A DNA stretch of 64,000 nucleotides from Polyangiaceae bacterium (GTDB lineage Bacteria > Myxococcota_A > Polyangia > Polyangiales > Polyangiaceae), in contig JADJYE010000040.1 of NCBI GenBank assembly GCA_016719945.1, positions 15,620 through 79,619 of the forward strand. Direction: 5' to 3'. Of the stretch, positions 1 through 8,759 are shown piece by piece; the first letter of the stretch is position 1, and the number at the start of each line of letters is the position of its first letter. The translations under genes were made by a program, and so were the position numbers. The notes under the pieces are model-generated. The model ran no database searches, had not been told where the DNA came from, and saw only the letters and a program-made list of their open reading frames with translations.

Positions 1-901
1 CGACCTCGCGCGACCAGCGCTCGGCGCTCGCGCGGGCATCGTCGAGCGACGTGAACGTCTCGCCGTCGAACCAGCTCTCGCGGACGTAGGGTACTTCGAT
101 TCTCGACGCGCGGCTTGTCCCTGGGCGAGCGAACGCGGGCCGGATCTACGAACAGGCCACGAGCCTGCACGTAGTCGAGGAAGGCGTCGACGAGCCTGGC
201 GTCGAGCGCGTCGGGGCGCCTGATCATCGCCTTGGTGTTGTCCGGGATGATGCTCGCCGGCATGGCGCCGAAGAACTGCCAGGCGCGGTCGAGACCCTCG
301 CACACGGCCTCGGTGGTCTGACGGAACGTCGGCCAGACGAACTGCAGCCGGCTGAACGAGAGCGTCACGACGAGCACCCAGAGGCGGCGCTTCCTGCCGG
401 TCTCCGGATCGAGCATGAGCCCCATCTCGCCGAAGTCGACCTGCGCTTCCTGTCCGGCGGCGGGTCCTCGACGCGCACGGTGGGCGCCTTCTTTCGCCAC
501 GCGAGCTCGGTCATCGCGAAGCGACGGAGGGTGTCGTAGCTCGCTTGCAGGTCGTGATCACGAACGAGCAGCGTGTGCACCTTGGTCAGGCGGAGCGGCC
601 GCTTCTCGGCGTCCCCTCGAAGCCACTGCTCGATGCGGTCGCGGTGGCGCGCCACCTCGCTCCACTCATCACTGGCTGTCGGCGCTGGGCGCGCCTGGAC
701 GACCTGCGCGACGGCGTGGACATCGTCCTCGGTGATGTCGCGCCCCTTGGCGAAGCCGAGGCGTGTCGCCGCGGTCGTGTAGCGAGCGACCGTCTTGCGG
801 TCGACGCCGGCCTCACGCCCGATCCTTCTGTCGCTGTGCCCCGCCGACCAGCGGCGGAGAACTTCCTTCACGTCCATCATGGAGAGCTCCCTGCAGGCCA
901 T
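1..901 (-). pseudogene. istA: IS21 transposase IstA, frameshifted and partial
   Basis: The DDE transposase of an IS21 element. The first ~140 codons contain the N-terminal helix-turn-helix (VLRRWSAGHSDRRIGREAGV). The homology then jumps frame near 430-470 into a segment with the catalytic-core style reading VDFGEMGLMLDPETGRKRR, and jumps again near 97-100 before VPYVRESWFDGETF. Two frame changes in 900 bases mean no full-length product as read. The start at 901 was chosen because it precedes the conserved HTH. The C-terminus is outside the window. Frameshifts could be decay or base-calling errors; the sequence alone does not decide. Confidence 0.75.
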
Positions 902-970
902 CGACTCCTCCCGGCGGCGACCGGCGCCGACGTCGGGAAGAACCTTCGCTCACTTCAGGTCGCTCCGCTG

Positions 971-1126
971 GGGTGGCCCCATGACCCTGCAAATCTCGGT
1001 CAGGGGTGGCCCCATCTGCCTGCAAATCTCTCAGACCCTCCTGCCGGTGGCCCCATCATCCTGCGAATCGGGGTGGCCCCATGACCCTGCGAAAAACTTC
1101 GCCGGGTGGCCCCATGACCCTGCGAA
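971..1126. repeat. Five IS21-type subterminal repeats
   Basis: Five copies of a ~22-bp motif, core GGTGGCCCCAT-N4-CTGC(A/G)AA, start near 971, 1004, 1046, 1071 and 1104. Their spacing is irregular (25 to 42 bases). They lie between the istA start and the outer end of the element. IS21-family ends often hold several such repeats, thought to be transposase-binding sites. Confidence 0.8.
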
Positions 1127-1356
1127 CCGGCACCCACGATCTCGTAGCGGCGGTCCGCGTGCGAGTACCGCTTGCCCGTCATCCACGCCGACGCACGCTG
1201 GTCGAAGTACGCCCCCATCAGAAGCTGCCCCAGCGCCAGCAGACCGGCCCACGCCGCCCCCTCCGCCTCCTCTGCGCTGGTCGCGCGCTCGACGGTACGT
1301 CGGACCTCACGGACTCGACGGTCGACTTCGTCCCACGATTGCTGGATACTCGCCAT
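1127..1356 (-). pseudogene. ISKra4-type transposase N-terminal remnant
   Basis: An ATG at 1356 opens a frame reading MASIQQSWDEVDRRVREV, then LLALGQLLMGAYFDQRA, which resembles the N-terminal helical region of ISKra4-family transposases. After about 76 codons the frame runs straight into the repeat end of the neighbouring IS21 element, so the rest of the gene is displaced beyond the window's left edge. I read this as an older transposon disrupted by IS21. Family assignment from such a short piece is moderate. Confidence 0.5.
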
Positions 1357-1465
1357 TGGGGTCGCTCCCTGGTGATGGTTGTCGCTTCGCAACCGCGATT
1401 ATCATCAGGACGAGCGTCCCCGCCTATCCGCTTCACCCCCGAATCAGGCCAATTCTGCGACCAAC

Positions 1466-1825
1466 ATGCGTGCACACTGGGACCTGCACCCAAGAGCGTT
1501 GGCGCACCTGGAAGGCGGGGCCGCGGGCAACGCGGTCGTGGTCAAGCGGCTGCTCCGCGACCAGGAGGTCGACGTCTCGCTCCGCACGCTGCAGCGGGTG
1601 TTCTTTCAGCTCGTCAGCCGCCGGTACGAACGCGGCAGCATGCTCATCACCACCAACCAGACCGTGACGCAGTGGGGTCACGTCTTCGGCGACGAGATGA
1701 TCGCCCAGGCCGTGCTCGACCGCGTCCTGCACCATAGCCACGTCGTGATGATCCACGGCGACAGCTTCCGCCTGCGTCAGATGAAGCGTGCCGGGCTGCT
1801 CGGCGCGAAGAAGGTCAGCCAGTAG
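1466..1825 (+). pseudogene. IS21 deletion derivative: IstA head joined in frame to IstB tail
   Basis: The open frame from an ATG at 1466 encodes 119 aa. The first half (VVVKRLLRDQEVDVSLRTLQR) resembles the N-terminal region of IS21 transposases. The second half (RYERGSMLITTNQTVTQWG then LHHSHVVMIHGDSFRLR) matches the C-terminus of the IstB helper ATPase. Everything between (catalytic core and P-loop) is missing, so an internal deletion fused the two ends in frame. An IS-end-like sequence with two GGGGGTCA motifs follows at 1838-1871. It is a different IS21 lineage from the one at the window's left edge, judging by its end repeats. A functional product is unlikely. Confidence 0.6.
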
Positions 1826-1899
1826 GGTTGCCAACCGGGGGGGTCAGTTTTACTGGCGCGAGGGGGTCAAGAGTTGGTGGCGTTTGACATCGCGTCTCC

Positions 1900-2750
1900 T
1901 CACGCGCCGTCGCGCGGGGGCGCCCGAAGCGCTGATAGCTGGGCGCGCACGTTGTGGAGCTCTGCGCCGAGCGGGCTGTCGTCGTCGATGTCACCGACCA
2001 GCGCGGCGACGCGAGCGCGCTGCTCCGGGCCCACGAGCGCCTCACTGGCGAGCAGAAGGACCGTGACGACGTCGGCTCGGTCGGGGCCTGCGCTCGCCTC
2101 GACCCGCGGATAAATGGGCAGCCCTCGCAGCGCGCTCCGCGCGAGATCGATCGCGTCACGATGCGCGGGGGTGCTCGGCGTCCGCACCTCGAGGTGCGTC
2201 GCGAGCGGGGTGATCGCTCGGATCGCGGCGTCCACGTCGGTCGACGCTTCGAGCTCCGCGACCGCTCGTCCCAGGCGATCGACGAGGCCGTGCCAGCTGT
2301 CGCCCTCGCATCGGATGCTGAAGCCGAGGCCGACGCCGCGCGTGCGCGGCCGGAGCGTGAGCCATCCGCGCGGCGATCCCGTGGTCGGATCGATCCCACA
2401 CATGGCGTCCCACAAGCGCTCGGCGGAGACCCAGTGCGGCGGATACTTGAACCGCGCGACGTCGAGGATCAGCGTCAAGTCGCGCTCGTGGTGGAAGCCA
2501 CCGACGGGCGAGAAGTGCCCGGAGCCCGTCTGTCCGAGCGCGCTCCGGTCGTACGACGCGACGATCACCGCCTCGGCCCGCGCTCCCTCCGCGAGCGCAT
2601 TGCGCCAGGTCGGGAGGTTCGAGCCGTCCGCGCGGTGGAGGGTGACGTCGGCCCCGTTGCAGCGCGCGAGGCAGGCGAGCTCGTCCAGATCGAGGCCGCG
2701 CGTCCGGACGACGTCGAGCGGCACGCAGCAGTCGAGCAGCTCCTCTCCGA
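1900..2750 (-). pseudogene. Phytochelatin synthase, C-terminal part (split by IS)
   Basis: The downstream part of a phytochelatin synthase gene, whose upstream part lies at 4277-4528. Phytochelatin synthases are papain-fold gamma-glutamylcysteine transpeptidases that make thiol peptides from glutathione and bind Cd and other metals. This piece begins GEELLDCCVPLDVVRTRG and carries the second and third catalytic residues: His in TGSGHFSPVGGFH and Asp in TLILDVARFKYPPHWV. A C-terminal domain of ~140 residues follows. The reading frame is intact to the stop at 1900. It has no start codon of its own in the right place; the gene is interrupted by the ISKra4-type element at 2751-4276. Removing the element and one copy of the 8-bp duplication restores the frame GEELLDCC. 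Confidence 0.85.
2743..2750. repeat. 8-bp target site duplication, left copy
   Basis: CTCTCCGA, identical to 4277-4284. It lies exactly at the break in the phytochelatin synthase frame, as expected for a staggered-cut insertion. Confidence 0.85.
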
Positions 2751-4276
2751 GGGGTGGGGATCGCCCTCGGAGCTGAATTTGTAACGGGTTCCCTCGTCGA
2801 AGCGGTTGCGAAGCCAACCCCGACGGAGGTTCCCCGATGGAGAAGATGCACGCAGGTTCGATTCTCGCCAAGCCCGAAGTGCGGAGCCTCGTGAACGAGG
2901 TGGTCGCGACGCTGCGGCACGTCCTGCCGCCCTCGGGGTTCGCGGACCGGGAACGTGCCGCTCTCGAGATCGGGAACGAACTCGTGAGGTGTGCGCTCGA
3001 AGACGACCTTCGCGAGCTCAGCGCGGGCTACGGGGACGATGTGCGCGTCGACGGTCTTGTATCGTCGCCACGAGGACGGACGGTGACCTACCACGGACTC
3101 GTCGGGCCGATGGCGATCTCCCGGGCGACGTACCGGAAGGTGGGAGTGCGTAACGGTCCGACTGTCGTACCGCTCGAGCTGGAGACTGGCCTCGTGGAGC
3201 ATGCGACGCCCGCGCTCGCTCTCAGCATCGCCCACGGGTACGCGCTCCACGACATGCGCCAGCATCTCGAGCTTTGGCCGCGGCTCAGCGCAATCCGCCT
3301 TCGCGCACGACGCTGGAGCGGATCGCCCGCCGAACGAGCTCGACAGCGGTGGCGAGTCAGGCGCGTATCGAGCGAGCACTGCGACGGGCAGGCGCCGCCG
3401 GCCGGTGCGGTCGCGATCGCCATCGGTCTCGACCGAACGAGCACGGCCATGGTCGAGTCCGGGCCGCGAACGCGCCGCCAAAGGCGACCACGCGGCGCAA
3501 GCCCCTCAAACGTCGGCCGCCCGCGCCATTCGACGTGAACTGGCGGATGGCATATGTGGGGACCGTCAGCTTCGTCGACGAGAACGGCGAGGCGATCAGG
3601 ACGATTCGCTACGCGTCTCCGCGTGCGACGACCCGACCGCGCTCGTTGACAGCATGACCGCGGATTGCCGGGTCGCGCTCCGTCGAACGCCCACTCTCGG
3701 GGTCGGTATCGTGCAGGACGGTGCGCCGAGATGTGGAATCGCACCCGCGAAGGGCTCGCGAAGCTCAAGGAGGAAGGGGGATCGGGTCGTGGGAGGAGGA
3801 TCGACCGATACCACCTCATGGAGCGGCTGGCGGAAGCACTCGCGCTCATCGAGCCCGCGCCTGAGGTGCGTAGACGCACCCTGGACGAATGGAAGGAACG
3901 ATTCGACTCTCGCGATTCGACCATCGACTCGATCGAGACCTTCCTTCTCAAGGCGTACCCGAGGCTCACCGAATCCGGGGCCCAAACGAAGCTCTGGGAG
4001 CATCTCGGTTACATCCGGCGCAACAAGGACCGAATGCGCTACGTCACCCTCCGGCTCGCTCACCTTCCGGTCGGCAGCGGCGTCACGGGAGCGCGGCGAA
4101 GCCGTCATCGCCCTCCGCGCGAAGCGCTCCGGGCAGCGCTGGCGAGCCCGCCCTGCGCGGCGTACTCACGCTGCGTGCGGTCCACCAGAGTGGTCGCTTT
4201 CCGGCCTTCTGGCGCCATCTCTCACGTTGCTACACCGCACGGGTTGAGGCCGCGTGATCCGAGCGCAGTCCACACC
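2751..4276 (+). mobile_element. ISKra4-family insertion sequence inside phytochelatin synthase gene
   Basis: A 1.5-kb insertion flanked by the 8-bp duplication CTCTCCGA. Its left end starts GGGGTGGGGATCGCC; the inverted right end reads GGTGTGGACTGCGC, giving short imperfect inverted repeats. ISKra4-family members (particularly the ISMich2-like group) have GGG-type ends and 8-9 bp duplications, which agrees. The single cargo is a degenerate transposase on the plus strand, opposite in orientation to the host gene. With its transposase decayed, the copy is probably immobile unless helped in trans. Confidence 0.8.
2837..4256 (+). pseudogene. ISKra4-family transposase, multiply frameshifted
   Basis: From ATG 2837 the protein reads through an N-terminal helical region (ALEIGNELVRCALEDDL), then THGLVGPMAISRATYRK-like beta structure. 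The homology then moves between all three frames: AVAIAIGLDRTSTAMVES near 3400, FDVNWRMAYVGTVSFVDENG near 3530, DDPTALVDSMTADCR near 3630, and a long stretch from WNRTREGLAKLKEEG to LAHLPVGSGVT (about 3735-4085). The C-terminal motifs AVIALRAKRSGQRWR and LTLRAVHQSGRF follow in two further frames. The GSGVTE...K...SGQRW arrangement is typical of ISKra4 DDE transposases. At least six frame changes make this a dead gene. Confidence 0.8.
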
Positions 4277-4284
4277 CTCTCCGA
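4277..4284. repeat. 8-bp target site duplication, right copy
   Basis: CTCTCCGA, identical to 2743-2750, and the last bases of the 5' part of the phytochelatin synthase frame. Confidence 0.85.
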
Positions 4285-4528
4285 ACCAGCGCCACGGTCC
4301 CTTCCAGAGCCGTCCAGGATCGATGGCGAGCGCGTTGAGCGCCATGACGAGGGACCCGAGTCCGCAGAACGTCGGCTCCGCCTGCGTGTGGAACTGCTCG
4401 GCGAGCGCGAAGTAGCCGTCGAGCCCACCGGTCGCGAGAGCCTCGGCGAAGAGGCGTCGTCCCTCGGCCGACGAGAAGGGGATCGCGCTGTCGGGCAGCG
4501 GGCGTCGGTAGAACGTTTGCGTCACCAC
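4277..4528 (-). pseudogene. Phytochelatin synthase, N-terminal part (split by IS)
   Basis: The upstream part of the phytochelatin synthase. A GTG start at 4528 (or the adjacent GTG at 4525) gives TQTFYRRPLPDSAIPFSS, the typical family N-terminus. The catalytic cysteine lies in EPTFCGLGSLVMALNAL, followed by DPGRLWKGPWRWFGE, where the frame enters the insertion sequence. With the downstream part at 1900-2750 all three catalytic residues (Cys, His, Asp) are conserved, so disruption by the IS is the only visible lesion and may be recent. The gene starts 58 bases after the stop of the sigma-54 regulator on the same strand and may have been co-transcribed with it. As arranged, this piece would give only a short inactive N-terminal peptide. 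Confidence 0.85.
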
Positions 4529-4586
4529 TACGTTGTACCGGCTCGCGCCGGCCCTTGCCCACGAGTGAGTCGCCAGGGAGTCGCGA

Positions 4587-7500
4587 TCACGCGACCTCGA
4601 TCTGGAGCTCCGCCGCGCCGAGGAGTCGAGGGACCGGCTCGAAGGCCAGGCTGCGCTCGATGACGTTCCGCAGCTCGCGTACGTTGCCGGGCCACGAGTG
4701 CGCGAGCAGCTTCGTCTCTCCATCCCCGGTGAGGACGGGCGCCGCGACCTCGGGGGGCATCATCCCGCGGATGAAATGCCTGGCGAGCGCGAGGATGTCG
4801 TCACGTCGCTCGCGGAGCGGCGCGATGTGTAGCGGGATCACCTGCAGCCGGTAGTAGAGATCCTCGCGGAACCTTCCCTCACGAACGAGCCGGAGCAGGT
4901 CGCGGTGGGTCGCCGCGATGATTCGCACGTCCACCTGCACCGGCTGCCGCTCGCCGAGCGGGAGGACCTCGCCGTTCTCGAGGAACCGCAGGAGCTTGGG
5001 CTGCACGTCGAGCGGCAGCTCTCCGATCTCGTCGAGGAAGAGCGTGCCGCCGTCGGCTGCCCGGATGACGCCGAGGTGGTCCGCGGTCGCTCCCGTGAAC
5101 GCGCCTCGCTTGTGCCCGAACAGCTGGCTCTCGAAGAGATCCCGCGGGACGGCGGCGCTGTTGAACGTGATGTACGGCCGCGGAGCGCGACGCGACAGCG
5201 CGTGAATGGCGCGCGCGACGACCTCTTTCCCGGTCCCGGACTCGCCCGTGACGATGATGGTCGCGCGTGAGCCCGACAGGCGGCCGAGCTCGCTCCGTAG
5301 CCGGCGCATCGACGGCGAGGCGGCCACGAGCTCGGCGATCGCTGGCGGCACGGGATCGGTCGCAGGCTCCGAGCGGTCGGCGGTAGGCGCCGACAGCCCA
5401 CGCAACGCGGCGACCTCGAGCGCCATCGTCGCGGCGGAGACGACGATCTCCAGCGCCGCGCGCTGCCTCGGGTGCAAACGAGCCCCGACCCCGAGCCGCA
5501 GGCGCCGGCCGACGCCGTCGCTGAGCTCGAACCACGTGAAGGCCGCCTCGTGCGCTCCGGCGCGATCACCGTCGAACGCAGCGAGCTCCTTGGCCAGCCC
5601 GGCCGCATCGACCTGCTCGAGACGAACGCGCCGCCCAGGCAGCAGCTCCGACACGATCGCGACGAGCTCCTTCTCGAGGAGCGACGCGCCGACACCCCGC
5701 GTGGCCAGACGCTGGAGCGGGACGAGGAGCTGCTCGAACGAGAGCTCGCGCTCGACCGCGTCGTCGTTGGTGGGCGGCGCCGGTTCGTCGACGTCGACGA
5801 CGGCGTCGGCGCCGACGATCGGAGGCGCGGGGAGCTCGAGCGCGGCGAGGGCGTCACGCGTCTCGCGCAGGCGAGCGTCGGCGTCTGGCCGCTGCTCGAG
5901 CAGGTCGACGTTCGCGAGCGCTCGGCGGCCGAGCGCCGCCTCCGCGACGTCGCCCGACGCGTCGAAGGTCGCGAGCGCCGCCTCGAGCGATCGGCGTGCT
6001 TCGGTGAAGCGCCCCCTGCGCATCAGGATCGTGGCGCGATGGCGTCGATAGGTGGCCGATCCGGTCGGTGACGTCGACCACTCCGTGGCTCGCTCCGCGG
6101 CGAGCAGCACGCGCTCGGCGTCGCTGACGGCTCCCTTCGACGCGGCGACGGCGAGCGAGACGAGCACGAGGTTTCGGTAGGCCATGGGCCAGAGGCCGAG
6201 GCGGCGAAGCTCGGCGAGCCGCTCGAGGAGGCGATCGGCCCAGTCGGCGGCCGCGTCCCCGCGGTGAACCTCGGCGAGCAGGGTGAGGACTCCGCCGAGC
6301 CCGCGGGTGAGATCTTGCTGCACGTCCTCCGAGGTCGACGACGAGGCGCCGAGCTCGCAGAAATCGTCGAGTCGATCGGTCAGCAGGTAGAGACGCGCCA
6401 GCGTCGTGGAGATGCGGATGGGGGTGAAGGCGAGCTCTCGCCCGACACGGGCGGCTTCGAGGAGCAGGTCCTCGGCCGCTCGGCGATCGCCGATGCGCAG
6501 CAGCGTCTCGCCGCGGTTCCGATTCATCAGCATCGTGTGGATGCCGTTGGCGACGCGGTGGCGCCGTTGGCGCCGCTCCGCGTCGTCGAGGAGGCTCAAG
6601 ATCTGGGCGGGAGGAGCGGCCCCCTCGAGCATCACCTCGGCCCGCCAGATGCGCGCGCGGATCTGCTGGAGCGGCAGCTCGCGGGCGTCGGCCAGCGTCC
6701 GCAATCCGTCGATGTCCCGGGCCGGATCGACGGTGCTGGTCAGTCCGAGCCGCGAGAGGGTCATCGCCTCCTCCGCGAGGCAGCGGTGCAGCGCGGTTGA
6801 AGCGAGATCCCGCACCGCGGGGAATCCGCTCATCGCGCGCGCGATGAGCGCGAGATCGTAGAGCGACATCGCCGCGGTGAGCTGCGCGTACCAGAGGAAG
6901 AATCGGTGGTCTCCCTGCCCCTCGCCGATCAGGGGCTCGGCGAGCGCCACGTGATGGTTCGTCTTGCCGGGGAGAAACAGCTGCGCGTCCGAGTGCGCGT
7001 GCAGAAAGGCGGCGGTGAGGTGGTACTCGAGCTGAACCGAGCGGGGCAGCCTCGAGACGTCTGCGCCGACACCGAAGAGCGTGGCGAACGCGCTCTTCGT
7101 GTCGTGGCGTGCGAGGAGCTGGATCCGCGCGAGCGTCGCGCTTGCGAGCGCTCGCGCCGCTTCTGAGCGCAGCGCCCCGGAGGCGAGCAGGCCGAGCAGC
7201 TCGGTCTCCGCTTGCTCGAGCCGACCGTCGTCCATCGCCGCGAGCGGCGGCGCGACCTTCGCCCGCTCGTCGGGCTCGAGCGTCACCGATGCGGGCGCCG
7301 GTGACGCGGGCGCGCTCGCCGCCGGGCTGTCGGTCGGCGAAGCGCGCGCTGCCTCCTGCTCGATGAACGCGCGCAGGCGCGCGAGCACCGACCCGCGCGG
7401 GCGGCGGGCCTCGGGAGCCTCGGGCGGCAGCTCCCACCGGTAGACGGTCAGACCGGTGACTCCGAGGAGCTCCCCGAGCTCGGCGCGCGACCGACCTCCT

Positions 7501-7604
7501 CGAAGGGCACGGATCTGCTCGTGCGACGGAGCTGTATCCAATTGTCGAGGCATCTGGAAAGAGCCAGCTGATTTGGAAAGATCCGTCTGGCCGGTGTCGG
7601 GCAA
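4587..7604 (-). CDS. Sigma-54-dependent activator with N-terminal HTH and TPR-like middle
   Basis: A 1005-aa bacterial enhancer-binding protein with an unusual layout. The DNA-binding helix-turn-helix is at the N-terminus (about residues 30-60, RAELGELLGVTGLTVYRWE) rather than as a C-terminal Fis domain. The middle ~650 residues are alanine/leucine/arginine-rich helical repeats resembling TPRs, followed by a GAF-like stretch. The AAA+ sigma-54-interaction module occupies the last ~245 residues, with Walker A GESGTGKE, the GAFTGA loop that contacts sigma-54, Walker B GGTLFLDEIGEL and a C-terminal WPGNVRELRNVIERS. An alternative start is the Met 17 codons downstream. It is divergent from the oxidoreductase pair at 7809, whose spacer holds a -24/-12-like promoter, so that operon is the likely target. 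The disrupted phytochelatin synthase follows on the same strand. Confidence 0.88.
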   Translation of the reverse strand: MPDTGQTDLSKSAGSFQMPRQLDTAPSHEQIRALRGGRSRAELGELLGVTGLTVYRWELPPEAPEARRPRGSVLARLRAFIEQEAARASPTDSPAASAPASPAPASVTLEPDERAKVAPPLAAMDDGRLEQAETELLGLLASGALRSEAARALASATLARIQLLARHDTKSAFATLFGVGADVSRLPRSVQLEYHLTAAFLHAHSDAQLFLPGKTNHHVALAEPLIGEGQGDHRFFLWYAQLTAAMSLYDLALIARAMSGFPAVRDLASTALHRCLAEEAMTLSRLGLTSTVDPARDIDGLRTLADARELPLQQIRARIWRAEVMLEGAAPPAQILSLLDDAERRQRRHRVANGIHTMLMNRNRGETLLRIGDRRAAEDLLLEAARVGRELAFTPIRISTTLARLYLLTDRLDDFCELGASSSTSEDVQQDLTRGLGGVLTLLAEVHRGDAAADWADRLLERLAELRRLGLWPMAYRNLVLVSLAVAASKGAVSDAERVLLAAERATEWSTSPTGSATYRRHRATILMRRGRFTEARRSLEAALATFDASGDVAEAALGRRALANVDLLEQRPDADARLRETRDALAALELPAPPIVGADAVVDVDEPAPPTNDDAVERELSFEQLLVPLQRLATRGVGASLLEKELVAIVSELLPGRRVRLEQVDAAGLAKELAAFDGDRAGAHEAAFTWFELSDGVGRRLRLGVGARLHPRQRAALEIVVSAATMALEVAALRGLSAPTADRSEPATDPVPPAIAELVAASPSMRRLRSELGRLSGSRATIIVTGESGTGKEVVARAIHALSRRAPRPYITFNSAAVPRDLFESQLFGHKRGAFTGATADHLGVIRAADGGTLFLDEIGELPLDVQPKLLRFLENGEVLPLGERQPVQVDVRIIAATHRDLLRLVREGRFREDLYYRLQVIPLHIAPLRERRDDILALARHFIRGMMPPEVAAPVLTGDGETKLLAHSWPGNVRELRNVIERSLAFEPVPRLLGAAELQIEVA

Positions 7605-7664
7605 GGCTACTACCGAACTGGCGTTCGTCGTGGAGAACTGCTTCCGATTGGGCGGTTTTCATGG

Positions 7665-7680
7665 CGGCACGAGCCATGCA
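7665..7680 (+). promoter_or_regulatory. Candidate sigma-54 (-24/-12) promoter
   Basis: CGGCACGAGCCATGCA has GG and GC separated by 10 bases. It differs from the consensus TGGCAC-N5-TTGCA at two positions. It lies between a divergent sigma-54 activator gene and the oxidoreductase start at 7809, leaving a leader of about 118 bases. The position makes functional sense; single-motif matches in GC-rich DNA can be chance. Confidence 0.5.
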
Positions 7681-7808
7681 ATCCCTCCAATTCAAGGGGG
7701 CACGGACCTGACCGTGTTTCCAAAACATGGAGGAAACTTTGAACACGTCCATCCCGATCCACGAGGCCCATCCACCCGAGCTCGCTCGGCAGGTGGAAGG
7801 AGGCGGTC

Positions 7809-8759
7809 ATGAGTGAGCTCACGGCAGACGTGGTGATCGTCGGCGGCGGTCCGGGAGGTCTTGGCGCGGCCCTCGCGCTGGGGCGCGCGGCGAAGCGGGT
7901 GCTGCTCTGCGACGCGGGCGCCCCTCGCAACTCCGCGGCCGAGCACATGCATGGCTTCGTCACGCGCGACGGCATCCCGCCGGTCGAGTTCCGCAGGATC
8001 GCGCGCGAGCAGCTGCGGCCTTACGCGGTGACCTCGAAGGAGGTCGGCGTGACGGGCATCGAGCAGCGGAGAGCCGGGGGCTTCGCGGTGATGCTCGAAG
8101 GCGGGCTGTCCGTGTCCTGCCGCCGCGTGCTGCTCACGCTCGGGATGATCGACGAGCTCCCCGACGTGCCGGGGCTCCGCGAGCTGTGGGGGACGAGCGC
8201 CTTCTCTTGCCCGTACTGTCACGGGTGGGAAGCTCGCGGCCGGCGCTGGGGCATCCTCGCGACGAGCGCCGAGCTCTTCGAGTTCGCCCTCTTCCTGACG
8301 GGGTGGACGAGCGACGTCGTCGCGTTCACGGACGGTCCCGTCGACCTCCCGGCGGACCTTCGCGCCCGACTCGCCCGCGCCGGGGTGTCGATCGATCCAA
8401 GGCGGGTTCGACGGATGATCGCTGGGCCCGATCGGCGCCTCACGGCGGTCGAGACCGAGGACCGTGAACATGTGCCGTGCGAGGCGATGGTCGTGCGTCC
8501 GCGGCAAACTCAGACGGATCTCGTTCGCCGGCTGGGTCTCACGCTCGATGCCGACGGCTTCGTCCGCACCGACGAGAACGGGCAGACGTCGATGCAGGGG
8601 ATCTACGCCGCTGGCGATCTCACGACGCCCATGCAGGCGGCCATCTTCGCAGCGGCAGCGGGGACGCGCGCTGCATACCGGCTGAACCACGCGATGAACC
8701 TCGAGGCCCGACCGAATCGGGACGGCGACGATCTGCAGTCACAGGGAGAAGCACGATGA
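7809..8759 (+). CDS. FAD-dependent pyridine nucleotide-disulfide oxidoreductase (thioredoxin-reductase-like)
   Basis: 316 aa. The N-terminus carries the FAD-binding dinucleotide fold VVIVGGGPGGLGAALALGR. A CPYC active-site pair sits at residues 134-137 (FSCPYCHGWE), and a C-terminal GIYAAGDLTTPMQAAIFAAA is the second FAD-contact motif. This is the compact thioredoxin-reductase-like class that includes dithiol oxidases and small-molecule disulfide oxidoreductases. The substrate cannot be told from sequence. A loss of the second glycine-rich NADPH motif (WGILATSAELFE in place of GxGxxG) suggests NADPH may not be the electron donor, as in the dithiol-oxidase branch. It is the first gene of a two-gene operon, overlapping the next gene by 4 bases. 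Confidence 0.85.
   Translation: MSELTADVVIVGGGPGGLGAALALGRAAKRVLLCDAGAPRNSAAEHMHGFVTRDGIPPVEFRRIAREQLRPYAVTSKEVGVTGIEQRRAGGFAVMLEGGLSVSCRRVLLTLGMIDELPDVPGLRELWGTSAFSCPYCHGWEARGRRWGILATSAELFEFALFLTGWTSDVVAFTDGPVDLPADLRARLARAGVSIDPRRVRRMIAGPDRRLTAVETEDREHVPCEAMVVRPRQTQTDLVRRLGLTLDADGFVRTDENGQTSMQGIYAAGDLTTPMQAAIFAAAAGTRAAYRLNHAMNLEARPNRDGDDLQSQGEAR

Larger units (their letters stand above)
1..1126 (-). mobile_element. IS21-family insertion sequence, cut by window edge
   Basis: The element is recognised by an IstA-type transposase reading leftwards from 901 and by five spaced copies of a GGTGGCCCCATGACCCTG-like motif between 971 and 1126. Multiple internal copies of the terminal repeat are characteristic of IS21-family ends. 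The partner gene istB would lie left of base 1 and is not visible. The right end at about 1126 abuts the truncated coding sequence of another transposase (ISKra4 type), so this element appears to have inserted into an older one. The exact outer border and target duplication cannot be set because the left end is missing. Confidence 0.75.
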
